From Nageia nagi (lineage: Eukaryota > Pinophyta), in NCBI GenBank assembly GCA_050084985.1, contig JBITNC010000001.1, forward strand, positions 34,596,001 through 34,660,000: a stretch of DNA of 64,000 nucleotides. Direction: 5' to 3'. The stretch's first letter is position 1. The number at the start of each line of letters is the position of its first letter. The notes below the pieces were generated by a model. It was not told the DNA's origin, did no database searches, and saw only the letters and a program-made list of their open reading frames with translations. Positions 45,740 to 57,665 of this stretch are shown here, in pieces. Both the position numbers and the translations under genes were made by a program.

Positions 45740-47170
45740 TGGAATCAATGAACTATAGCTTCTTCTTCCCAATAACTTCCATCCTTTAGAATTCTATAAT
45801 TTCTTCTCCATGTTCTTTCATGCCATGTATTATCACTTCTTTTTCTTATATTATAAACTTCACTTCTAGAATTTTGTAGTTGGAAATAACTTCTTTTAGT
45901 GTATATGACCATTGTACTCTAAGTACTATGTTTAGTAGTCGTCCAAGGGGAAGGATGTAGAAGTCACTAGTGACTGCATAGTCCCCTAATTTAACCTTGA
46001 TATTTTGATACCATTTTATTTCTTATTATCATGATACCATTTCCAATTGCTACTTAAAATCCTAAGAAATATTTAATCTTGAATCCTTTCTTCCTTACAA
46101 ATTCCTCATCTATGAAGTTATGGGTGGCTCCTCCATTAATGAGTACTACAACTTTACTAATTTACACAAATCCTTACACCTTGATAGTTACAAATTGAGA
46201 AGGACCCTTTAGGGTAGCTAGTGCACCTCCAATGTATCTATTCCCTACCTCATGTTGGAACATGTTCATCTCATCATCATAATCCTCTTTTACCTTATAT
46301 ACCTCAAGATATATAGTTTAAGCTTTTCTATTGCATCGATGTCCTTTTTTCCAGGGATTTTGACATGTGTATAAGAGTTTCTTCTCCCTTAGTTCCTCAT
46401 GTATTTCATACTATAATCTATTCATTAGTTTATGGGATGTCAATGGTAGTTTTCCTCTCATAGGTTCTTTCTTGTTCTTATTGTTGTTTTTGGGATTCCT
46501 ATCGGGGGGTTATTGGTAACTCTCCCTCTTGGATAATTGAATGCCTCTAGTAACTTGGCTTTACAAATAGGAAATGATATATTTAATGGTTCCATGACCT
46601 TAACTAATGACCTAATGGGTTCTTGTAAATCATCCATGAAGAGATATGCAAGTCTTACGTATTCTATATTTGATATGGATACTATAATTCTTTGGAATTC
46701 TTCAATGTAGGCATCAACTGTGGTTGTGTATTAGATCATAACCAACTCTTTAAAATATTCCTTAATGTGTTTGTGCTTAAACTTGTCTAATACCCCTTTT
46801 ATTTAATTCTTAAAAGGTTTTGACCTTTCCATGGCCTAGTGTAGTAATATTGTTGTGCCACCATTCATAGGTGATACTATCAAGATACATTGAAGCCATT
46901 TTTATTCCTTCCTTTTTGTCCATAGGATAGAGAGAGAAATAAGTATGTAACTTATATAAGCATGTTATTTTCATTATTTTATCAGTTATATCAAAAATAG
47001 ATAAAGTAATTTTGGGTTTCTTATTATCTAAAGGTTTATGGTATTTCTAATTCTTCAGTTTATTAGTCTCCTAATAAGTTTGGAAGGGTATAGTATCTTT
47101 GAAGGAATATGATTTATCCATGTATTCTTGTAGTACTTCCTCCATGTTTTCTTCCTCTTACTCATTCCTT
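45740..47170 (-). pseudogene. gypsy gag-protease remnant, second element (minus strand)
   Basis: From 47170 downward: MEEVLQEYMDKSYSF, NKKPKITLSIFDI, MASMYLDSITYEWWHNNIT (gag core, near 46880), CISLHG, a knuckle near 46380 with one Cys replaced (YTCQNPWKKGHRCN), then EDYDDEMNMFQHEVG, GALATLKGPSQF and the protease VVVLINGGATHNFIDEEFV near 46150-46105 (Asn-Gly-Gly where Asp-Ser-Gly is usual; catalytic Asp lost). Text becomes unreadable below about 45950; no RT or integrase follows before the PPR fragment. The order gag-knuckle-protease and nothing else resembles the element at 30279-34944. Confidence 0.8.
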
Positions 47171-49147
47171 AGAGTTTTTTGGGGATGAAGAGTGACTCTA
47201 TGATCTGGAGTGATGCAAAAGAGTGATTAAAGTATCTATATTTTGTTCTACCATTTAGTTACATTATTTTCTATTCCTACATTGATATTGTATGTGGAAC
47301 GTTGGGGGCATGAATGTTCCTATATGTCTTGATGTTCAATGTGGTGTCTTAAACTCCTTAGATTCCTTGCATTAGCTTCTAGTCTACCTTATACCAATGT
47401 CTAATTTTGGGCAACCCCTAAACTTGTTTAAGTTAACTTGTATGTTTGTCTCTTTATATATCTCCAAAAATTAAAATTTGAGCATAATAAAAAATTTAAA
47501 TAATAAATTTAAATTCCTTATAAGTCCTAATCACTCCTAAGTTTTTAATTTTCTTTTCAAATTAAAATAATAAATTTAAATTCCTTATAAATCCTAAAAA
47601 TAGTTTTATTTTTGTAAGGATGGAAATAAAAAATATTTTTGTATTTTACTCAAATATTTTCTCTTTTTATTTCCCTTATTCCTACTAAAAGCAAAATTAA
47701 ATATTCTTATCTTTTTCTTCTTATTTCTCCTACTAAAAATAAATAATTCAAAAATTGAAATTGAAAATTACTTACACTTGGATTTTAATTCCTTCCATGA
47801 TGGATAAATTGATCCTTGCACCAACTCTCTCAAGCCTATGGGTATGGGCCCAAAAATAAAATCTGAACAAATTTGTGTCTTGTTCAAGCTTAATGTTCTC
47901 ACATAGATATGAAATGATGTAAAAAAAACTCCAAAATTTAGCAAATATGATAATATCTTAGATTTCCAAACTCAAACGGATTACTTTTTGCATATTCATA
48001 TCAAATTGAGTCTTCTTAGCATCTAAACTATCACTTCTAGCTACCAGATCTTGGAAAAAAAATGCCAAACTATCTTAATTTCTCCCTCTAAGCCTTCATA
48101 GTGCAAATAATACTATGAAAAATTATCTATTTCTAATAGATTGAATCTCCTTGTGATCCAACATCCTCTTTTGAGTGACTCTAAACTCTATTTTTCTTAG
48201 TAATTTTGGCTAAAATGACCCAAAAACCCTACAAAAAACTCTTAGAATCCAAATTCAATGGTAAAAATCTAATAATACTTGCAATTATATATTAGTATGA
48301 TGTAGTCACTACTTTGAATTCACCTCATCAAGTTAACATATTTCTTAGTTTGGCCTTGAGATGTAGAATATTCTTCAAAAACTCCCTTAAAATACCAATG
48401 TTTACCTTAATATGGTCTCATAATGGTTTCAGAACATAGATGAAACCTTCAAAATACCCTTATAATGCCAATGTCTAGCTCAATATGGTTTCAAAATGAA
48501 CAACAAGCCTCAAAACTTACCTTATAATACCTCTATCAACCTCAAAGTGATAAAGTGACCTCAAATCTAGGCCTCTTGAGACCTAACAAACTTTCTCTTG
48601 GCTACTTGATCCTCATATCCAAGAAAATGAACTTCAAACTTAATGTAAAATATTAAAATTACAAAATTAACCACTCACCAAATTAGAAATTCCTTCTTTA
48701 AGCTTCAAAATTCAAATTTGTAACCAAAATAAGTCTAACAAATTGCTAGAAGGTTGAGATCTATCCTCGATAGCTCCAAAATTTGACTCCCAATGTCTGG
48801 ATCTAGCAATTTTACTACTATAATCCCAACATCTATCTTGCAAGGTTAGAATTCTTTATATCTCTTTCAATTTTTAAAACTACCATCATGTACTTAGGTT
48901 AATTCCATTATGACACTCATTCTAGATCTTCTAGTAGTATAATAAGATCTCCTTAGCAAATCCTCTTTACTTGATAGAAAAGGGTAATATATCATCAGTA
49001 AGTATTATCACTATGATCTGTGATATCATTAGGAATTGATATCTCCTTCAAATTCCTCACCAAAAGGATGATGGGAATCTCCCTTTATCTCAACTCAAAA
49101 ATCTTTCATGTGTAATGCCCTTGATTCTAGTAGGATAGTAGAATTAA
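47171..49147 (-). other. 5' leader of the second gag-protease element
   Basis: About 2 kb between primer site and gag on the minus strand; no coding recognised. It contains a direct repeat (aaattccttataa) near 47510 and 47578 and AT-rich runs. The gag N-terminus may extend into 47171-47500. Confidence 0.5.
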
Positions 49148-49160
49148 GGCTCTAATACCA
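49148..49160 (-). other. primer-binding site, initiator tRNA-Met
   Basis: On the minus strand tggtattagagcc, one C-to-T change from the standard tggtatcagagcc; three bases inside the LTR end. Confidence 0.82.
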
Positions 49161-49163
49161 CTA

Positions 49164-50526
49164 TGATGATTCCAAACCACTGGATCATTATCAAATATGC
49201 CCTAAGAAAGGGATGTTTATCTACTAGCTTTATATCTAACCAAATCAACTCAAAATAGAATAAATACTCCAAGATATAGTAATAATTAATTAAAATACAA
49301 ATTCAAACCATAATTATCTCTAAAAACTCAATGCAACATTTAAGGAACCAAAATAGATATTTAACTACAAAAAATAGTCTTCCAAATCCAATGTCCAAGC
49401 CTAAGGAGATAAATATATATGTAGATATAAAATGTAATTGTATTGATATGATAATAAGAGAATCATAATTACATATATATTTTTTATGCCTAAGGAGCTT
49501 ACACCAAGAGTACCTCTAATAAGGTTATCATGGATGGCTCTAAGGCCTCACTAATCATAGCAATAACAAGGCCAAGCCTAGGGATTACCTACTCCTTTGT
49601 GATAGAACCAACAATGTTCCTCTCCCATATGATCAAAGTAAGCTCAAGGATAGCCTTAAATCACCTTGATACCTTAAAAGAAAATTTATCCACAAGTGAG
49701 GAAGAGAGAATTCTGACAATCAATCTGATAAAAGGTGGTTTAATTATAAATTTAACATATCTTGAATAATTGAACAATCCTCCTTACATAGGAGAGGTAG
49801 TTCATCTTCTAATCTTATATTGAGATGATCTAATAGTGGAGAGGTATGATTTGTGTGCTCTTCATGTCAACATACAAGATCAAGAGCCTTGGGATAGGTA
49901 AGATCACATCTAAGGGCCTAGAATTGCAACTTTGGAATAATATGACCTTTAATGCTTCTCAAAATTAGTGCCATGAGTAAGAAAACCTCTTGGGGTGAGA
50001 TAAAGGTTCCTAAGGTTTCTTAATTCCCACCATAGGATCTTGGAGTCTACATAAGCCTAAAATTTTAGGATACCTCATAAACACCTTATGATACCAAATT
50101 CCTTTCTAGATGTACCACCCCAAGCTTGGGAGTCCTTATGTTACCTTGAAGTTACTATAATTACCTAAGTGGATGCTCTACCTTGAAGAGGGGAGCATTA
50201 ATTATAAGAGGACCATTTAATGCCAATATTACATTCATTAAGGTTAGAAATATACAATGCCTCATTAAAGGAGAATAATATTACATTTACAAATATAATT
50301 ATCTTGGTATCATTAATATAATATTATTGGTAAATTAGGCAATCAACTATACATAATGAACTAAAATATGGTCCATTATTTCATAATTAAATCATTTAAC
50401 TAAGTATATAAGTAGAACTTAATAATTAGCAAAAAACTACTAAAATAGATAAAATCATGCCTAAGTTAATGTTCCCATTTATCAGAGGTGAAATGGGTAA
50501 AACACCATAAAAATGGGGACATTATA
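49164..50526 (-). repeat. 5' LTR of the second gag-protease element
   Basis: About 1.36 kb. On the minus strand it starts tataatgtcccc, closely resembling the LTR start tgtaatgtcccc of the element at 30279, and ends catca before the primer site. The 3' LTR is missing. It abuts the truncated integrase of another chromovirus at about 50540, suggesting insertion into that element. Confidence 0.68.
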
Positions 50527-50539
50527 GTCATATTTGGAT

Positions 50540-53500
50540 AGGATTACTTATGTATGAGATATCGATTTATGGCTATTAAATTGATTATCCTTCCTATTGT
50601 TATTCTTAGGAAGCTCATGTTGGTTAACCATCTTCATTTATTTACTTTTTTGCACTCTACAAATTTGTAGCATCTTGTTCCATTATCATCTTCTAACAAG
50701 GAATCAAAACATACATCTTGTTAAATCTATCCACAACAAAAATAGATAGTCATGACCTTTCTTAGACATAGGAAATCCTCCCATAAAATCCATTGAGATA
50801 CACTCCTATGGAAATGAAGGTACTAGAAGTAGTTGATACAAACCTAATTTCTTGTAACTTGGCTTACTGTTGCAACATAAAGAATACCCTCTTATGTACT
50901 TGGCAACTTGATCTTGCATCTTTGGCCAATATACATACCTTTGCAAATTGTACAATGTCTTTCAAAACCCCAAAATGTTCCATAATATTTGAAGTATGTG
51001 CTTCTTTAATTAGTCTAATCCTTTAACCTACAATTACATATAATGCATTAAAATGATAAATAAGTTCATTTTGTAAATAATAATCATCCAATCCCTCATA
51101 CATGGACCTAGATAAAGACAACTACTCATACACCTCTCCAAAGTTAGGATCATGTACATATGCCTTTGAAAAATGACTTAGAAAAAAAGGAAGAGATTTT
51201 AGCATTGAGAGGGAGTTCACTAGCCCCTTATTGCATACTTTTAACAACATAAAATCAGTGTTGGATATTGTTAATGATGTAAACTTTGCAACTATAGGTG
51301 GTTTAGAAAGCATGTCAGCAACCTTATTCTATGTTCTTTTATTATACTTGATCATAAGATGAAATTGTTGCAAAAAATCCATCCATATATAGTGTCTAGT
51401 TTGTTGTAATTTTGATTGAGTTTGTAAGTACTTTAATGGTTGATGATCAATATGAATGCTTGTTTCTTTCACCATTAAGTAGTGTTTCCACTTTTTAACA
51501 GCTTGAACCAACGCATACATTTTCTTATCATAGGTAGGATAATTAAAAAGGACCCACTAAATTTTTTAGAATGTTAGAAAATTAGTTTACCTTATTGTAA
51601 CAAAATAACCCCCATGGCATAGTCACTTGCATCAACCTCCACTTCAAATGGCTTTTGAAAATTAAGAAGTGGTAGCACGAGTGCACTAATAATATTTTGG
51701 TTCAAGGTATCAAAATATGTTTATTATTGTTCCTCCCATTGGAAAATTTTCCTCTTGCCAATTACATCATGTAAAGGTGAAGCAATATGAGAAAAATCAA
51801 TAACATACTTTCTCAAATATTGGATAGCACCTATGAAAATCCTTAATTTAGTTACATTACTTGGCTTTGGCCAATCTACTATAACACTTACTTTACTAGG
51901 ATCTATCTTAAGTTGTCCATTACCAATAACATGGCCCAAATACATCAAAGAATCTTTTCTAAACTCACATTTAGACATTTTTAACAACAACTTCTCCCTA
52001 TTCAAAGCTTGAAATACTTGTCTAATATGTACAAAATATTCTTTCCAAGTAGAACTATAAATAATAATATCATCCAAGTATACAACAATAAAAGAATCAA
52101 TAAAAAGGATGAAGCACATCATTCATTACCTTCATAAATGTGGCCAGTACATTACATAAACCAAATGGAAAAATACACAACTCAAATAGGTCTTGTCTTG
52201 TCTTCAAAATGATCTCCCAAATGTCCTCCTACTTGATTCAAAATTGGTGATATCCACTCTTTAAGTCTAGCTTTGTGAAGAATCTTTTCCCTTGCAATTG
52301 ATCTAAAAGATCATTTATCCAAGGCAAAGGATATTGATTTTTGATGGTGATTTTTTTAATTTCTCTATAGTCAATACACATCCTCCAAGTTTGAACCTTT
52401 TTTAGAATAAAAATAATAGGTGATCCACATCGAGATGTACTTGGTCTGATCACACCTTGATCAACCAACTCTTGAATATGTCTCTTTAGATCCCCTTTCT
52501 CTAAAATTGATTATTGATACAAAGCTATATTTGGTAATGAATCATCAAGTAATAATTAAATATCATGTTGTATATCCCATAGAGAAGGTAATCCCTATGA
52601 CTATGCAAATAAGTTAGTAAACTCCTAAACTAATTGCTACATCTTCTCTTCCCCTTTGCATTCTATTAACAACCTAAAATTAGTATTGCATGTTCATAAT
52701 GTGAGATTCACCTCATTAGAAGCTCCAATTTTCACCATGATCAATAGAAATATTTTAGAAACATTTACAAAGCATTTTACCTAACTATTAGTGACCAAAG
52801 GTAGCTTTTTTTTGCTATTATGTGCACTAGTTAGAAACATCTTTCCATCTTTCATCAATTGTAATTTATTCAATATTTTGTAATAAATAGAATCTTTGTC
52901 CCACATATATGGTTTACCAATAATAACACCACAAATGTATAAAGTAACAACATCAACCACAACTTTATCAATCTGCTTTGCATAAATAGCAAATTTTAAC
53001 TAAGATTGTTTAGTGATTTGCGAACTAGCATTATGATGCACCCATACCAAAGGATATGGATTTGGATGGTTGAAAGTTTCCAATCCCAAATTACTTACTA
53101 TAGATTTGGATTTTAAGGTGGAATAAATTAATTCTTCAATCTTCAATGTCTTAATATTATTCAACTTTTTGAATGGATGAATAATTTAGTTTTTCATCAT
53201 TTGAACTTCCCTCAACATCTTCACATTTAAGAACTAGCATTAGTTTTCTCCTTATTCTTTTTCTTATATGGATGTAATTCTAGATGATGTTTCCAAAATT
53301 TATCATCAACATGACCATCTTTATCATAATTACTACTACAATGCCTTTTATCACCTTCTTTCTTTGAAATATTAGTGATCTTAGTTTCATGGTTACCTTT
53401 GCCTTTATCTTGAGATTTACCTTTATCTTGTACTCCCTTTAAATTAGAACTTTTTTGGATTCATCATATTATCTTCTTGATTTATCATCCTCCTCTAAGT

Positions 53501-54200
53501 ATTGTGCTTACACACACACACTTGATCAAGACTAGTTGGATAAAATAACATGATAGTATTTTGCAAATGACTATGTAAAGATCTAATATACTTCATTAAA
53601 GATTGAGTATATTTTAGTGAAACCCCAAGCAAAGTATTTTATTTCCTAAATTTCATAGTGGATTCTTGAACTGTTTTCCCTCTTTGTTACCTAAAGAATT
53701 ATAATTTCATCAATTATTTATTATTATGTTCCAATGGATAAAATTGATCTCTTAACAACCTCTTAAATTTATTTTAAGAAGATATTTTTTGATAAGTTTT
53801 CATATCTAATAGTTTCTACATGACTTTGCCACCAAACTAAATATATAGATATATGTTGATAAAAATATTTTATCAACATCATTTACAACACCATGAATTT
53901 GTAAATAAAACTTTAATTATTTTAACCAATTGTTCAACTTTTCTACATCAACCTCTCCACCAAATTAAGAATGTTCACTTTGGCCTCCACCTTAAATGGG
54001 ACTCAATTTGATGAAAATGATGAATTAGGTCCTCCAACTTCATTTTGTTGCCTCTAATTGATATTTACATTTTATCTAGTAGTGAAAAACTTAGCCAATC
54101 AAGCCAAATGACTCTCCATTGCTAAAAATCTCTTTTCCAAATTGGCATCCATCATGGTATGAATAATAGATTGTTGCTCCTCCAAATCATCCATTTTAGT
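50540..54200 (-). pseudogene. second chromovirus-like gag-pol remnant (minus strand)
   Basis: From 54200 downward: gag start MDDLEEQQSIIHTMMDANLE, decayed gag to 53400 (Lys/Asp-rich KDKGKSQDKGK near 53430), protease-RT linker (HPNPYPLVWVHH near 53040, VVDVVTLYICGVIIGKPYM). RT at 52468-51724: MVDQGVIRPSTSRCGSPIIF, RMCIDYREIKKITIKNQYPLP, KRFFTKLDLKSGYHQF, SFIVVYLDDIIIYSS (YLDD intact), LMYLGHVIGNGQL. RNase H at 51700-51329: KKWKHYLMVKETSIHIDHQPL. Integrase zinc region and first core part at 51010-50640 (EHFGVLKDIVQF, FISIGVYLNGF, RSYV, VVDRFNKMYVLIPC). It stops abruptly where the LTR begins. Unlike its neighbours the RT keeps fairly long open stretches. Confidence 0.87.
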
Positions 54201-54334
54201 CACTTTGCACCTTATACCAATCTTTGGATCCTTTGGAATCAATTACAATCTTTGAAATCTCCTCCTAAATATAAAAAAACACATTATTACCAGCCTAAAT
54301 CCTTAAAATTTTGGCCCTAAATGTTATGCATACA

Positions 54335-54347
54335 AGCTCTAATACTA
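54335..54347 (-). other. primer-binding site, initiator tRNA-Met
   Basis: On the minus strand tagtattagagct, two transitions from tggtatcagagct, directly next to TG of the LTR and upstream of the gag at 54200. Confidence 0.7.
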
Positions 54348-55047
54348 TGTGATATGTAATCATCATATGCTTATAGCATATTCAAATCCTCTTTAATAGA
54401 TTTGAATGAAAAAGCATTCACCATTATGAAACCCATCAAATTGAATATAAATTCAAAATTGCACAACATAAAACTACAAATTAACAATCTTAATCACACA
54501 CAACAAGATCAACACAATTATTTACCTTGGTTTACCCAATGTGGGCTAATCCAGCATGGAATTGGAGCCTTATCTTCTCATTGTCTATGGATATTACAAT
54601 ATTACATGCATATAGAGAAATACCATCAAAATAATGGCAATACCATATCCTACAACACTACTACAATCTCCTACAACAAGAAGAACAACTTTAGAACTAC
54701 AAAAATTCTAGAATGACTCTTGATCTTCCTTCAAGTCTTTATAATCTCAAAACACTCTAAGTTAAGATTGAAGAATCAAGATAGTATGCCTCTAAATAGA
54801 CCTAAAAACATCTCCAATATGTCAATTGATGGTCATAAACTACTCAACTTCTTGAATTGTTGATATCCCTTCAAATTCCACTATTGATTCATCAAAATAA
54901 AGGTTGTTAATGGCCTAAAAATAGTAAACTTAGGACATTAATGGTGTGGTTTTTATCACTAATCACCTCTATATTTTAGTATTTGATCAATTTCCAAGCA
55001 CAAATACCTATGGAATGAGTATTGCTCTTGTATACATCATCTTAACA
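54348..55047 (-). repeat. putative 5' LTR of the second chromovirus-like element
   Basis: Non-coding block between the primer site and an unrelated plus-strand pol. The inner end is fixed by the primer site (…atcaca on the minus strand); the outer end at 55047 is chosen because it gives tgttaaga on the minus strand and lies just before the next element. The 104-codon plus-strand frame inside has no motif. Confidence 0.42.
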
Positions 55048-55079
55048 TGATCTAATTTGGATTAGCTAAACTATTTCAA

Positions 55080-57665
55080 AAAAAAGCAAAGATTGGTGAA
55101 TTCTCTAATAAAAAAATACTATGAAGAAAGGAGTGCTAAAGCTTTTCAATGTTGACATCATTTGCCCAAGTAAACATTCAACTTGATTGAAAAATATAAT
55201 CTTGATAAAAAATAAAAATGGGGATGTAAGGCTTTATGTAGATTTTTGAAATCTAAATAAAGCTTCTCCAAAAGAAAACTACCCTTTTCCACCAATGGAG
55301 CAAATTCTACACATCATTGGAGGAGTTAAGTATTTTTCATTGATCAATGGATTCTCCATATATAATAAAGTTTTGGTAAAAGATGAGTATAAATACATAA
55401 TTATTTTTACCACCAAGTTGGGAACATTTGCTTTTCAAAGGATGCCTTTTGGCATATCTAACATCAAAGCTACCTTTCAAAGAGTAATGGATCATGCTTT
55501 CAAAGAATTGGTAAAAATGATCATCTTAATCTATCCATATGATATTATTGTGTTCTTTCAAAATTAAAAATTTCATTTATAAAACCTTTGATAAGTATTC
55601 CATAACCACCAATAATTCAGAATCTCCTTGAATCCAACAAAGTCCATATTTGTTGCTAATGAGAGAAGGTTATTGGAATACATAAATTCTAAAGAATAAT
55701 GGTCAATAGATCCAAAAAGAGTGAATGTTATATCTAAGCTGACCACACCTACTAACAAGAAATCCTTGCAATAGTTCTTTGGTTAGGTAAATTCTATAAG
55801 AATATTTTTAAATGAATTCTCTAAGATTATAAGACCTATCATTGATTTGCTGAAGAAGCATTTCCCCTTTCATTAGATACTTGAAAGGAAGGAAGCTTTT
55901 GAATAGATTAAATTGGAAATAATGAGAGCATCGATCCTCAAAAATACCAAATTTGGTAAGGAATTCATCCTTTATATATATGGGGTAGATAAAACTATAG
56001 CTATAGTTCTCACATAGAAGGGAGAAAAATAAAATGAAAATCCTATAGTATTCTTTAGCCAAACACTCTGGGATGCTAAAGAAAGGTATAACTTTATTGA
56101 GAAGTAGTTATACATAGTCATGAAGGTCCTAAAAAAGTTGAAGCATTTTATATCCTAAAAAAATGTATTAGTACTCACAGTGCATCTAGATGTAAGGAAC
56201 TACATCCTACAAGGAGAACTAAGTGAAGGAAGAGTTAGGTGGATCATAAAGATAAATAGATATGATTTAGAGGTTAGACCAAAAAAGGCATTAAAAGGCC
56301 AAGCTTTGTGTGAACAATTAGCAATTGATGTAGTTGCAAAACCCATATTTTTCCAAGAAGAATTGTGTCCATATGATGGACAAGTAGAAAGAAGAGGAAG
56401 GATGCATTACTTAACAAAGTATTTCTAGCAAGGGAGACTCTTAAGATAAGTTAACACCTTATAGAGATGAATATTTAAGCTACAATTCCTTAGCTACACA
56501 ATGATCAATGATATTTTTTATCATGAAATTCATGATGAACTACTTTGAGGGTGCATCATACCAGAAGAATCAAACCAAGTAATTAGGGAATTTCATTATG
56601 GAACTTCAAGAGTTCATTAATCTATATATACTATTGCAACTAAGATCATGTAACCCATATACTACTAGCCCACCATATTCCAGGATGCTTTCTAGGTGAT
56701 CAAGGAATGTGAAGAATGCAAAAGATATATAAAAAGAGAAGAATGGTATTTATGGCTCTATAACCGGTCATAGTTGAAGAACCCTTCCAATAATGGTAAT
56801 TAGATTTTATTGGGGTTATAAACCCAAATTATTCTTTTAGTAACAAGTTCATCCTTATGGTAATAAATTACTTCACTAGATGGGATGAAGCACTAGCCAA
56901 AAAGAACATAGATCAAGACATGACTATCAATTTTATGGAAAATTTGGTTACCATATTCGATATACCTGCAGTGATTATCTCAATTAATAGTTCGATGTTC
57001 ATAGGAGAAAGATTGAGCAATTTTGCAATTAACTACAAGATCTATTAGAAGACCTCATCGAAATAGTACCCCCAAGGAAATGGTTTGATAGAGTCAACTA
57101 ATAAGAACCTAATTTGAATATTCAAAAGAACTATCCAAGAAAACCAAAGGCATTAGGAAAAGAAGCTAGATTTAGCCTTATGGTCAAGCAAACTACATTA
57201 TGATAAAAGATTCAATCAAAGACTCTCCTTATGTGTTGGTATATGGGAAGAGAGAAATACTATCTAGTCCTATTGAACTTCTGAAAATAAGGATTATGCA
57301 AGAATATGATATACCAAAGTTTAATCCTATGCAATTTCTTTTTTTTAAATTACTACATCTAGAAGAAGTTTGAAATGACTAATATAAGAAACTTCAAAAC
57401 TAGAATAATAGTTTCAAGAAGTGGTTTGATAAAAAGAAGGCCACTACTTAGGATTTTAAATAAGGTGACCTAGTACTCAAATGGGATGAGGATATATCTA
57501 ATCCCAAAAGATATCAAAAGTTTGATTCACTATAGTTTCAGCCCTACATCATCAACCAGGTGAAGATATTCAATCCCTTTAAGTTGATAAGATTGGAAAG
57601 ATATATTTTTCCCATTCCAATTAATGATATACATTTAAAATCATACATCAAATAGATGTTGGTAG
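55080..57665 (+). pseudogene. plus-strand gypsy pol remnant: RT, RNase H, integrase
   Basis: RT: NKNGDVRLYVDF, MEQILHIIGGVKYFSLINGF, YKYIIIFTTKLGTFAFQRMPF, GISNIKATFQRVMDHAF; the catalytic box reads YPYD where YQDD is expected. RNase H end and tether at 56180-56428: HLDVRNYILQGELSEGRVRW, YDLEVRPKKALKGQALCEQL. Integrase: zinc region near 56600-56730 (CEECKRY), YFTRWDEALAKKNIDQ, then IISINSSMFIGERLSNF (second catalytic Asp replaced), YPQGNGLI*STNKNLI, ALWSSKLHYDK. C-terminal domain near 57530-57650 (FQPYII, NPFKLIRLE, FPIPINDIHLKSYI). Upstream gag and protease are missing. Style is Athila/Tat-like. Confidence 0.83.

Noticed and set aside
54402-54716. 104-codon plus-strand frame as a gene
   Set aside because: It lies in a putative LTR, has biased Asn/Ile/Thr composition typical of AT-rich non-coding DNA, and no motif.
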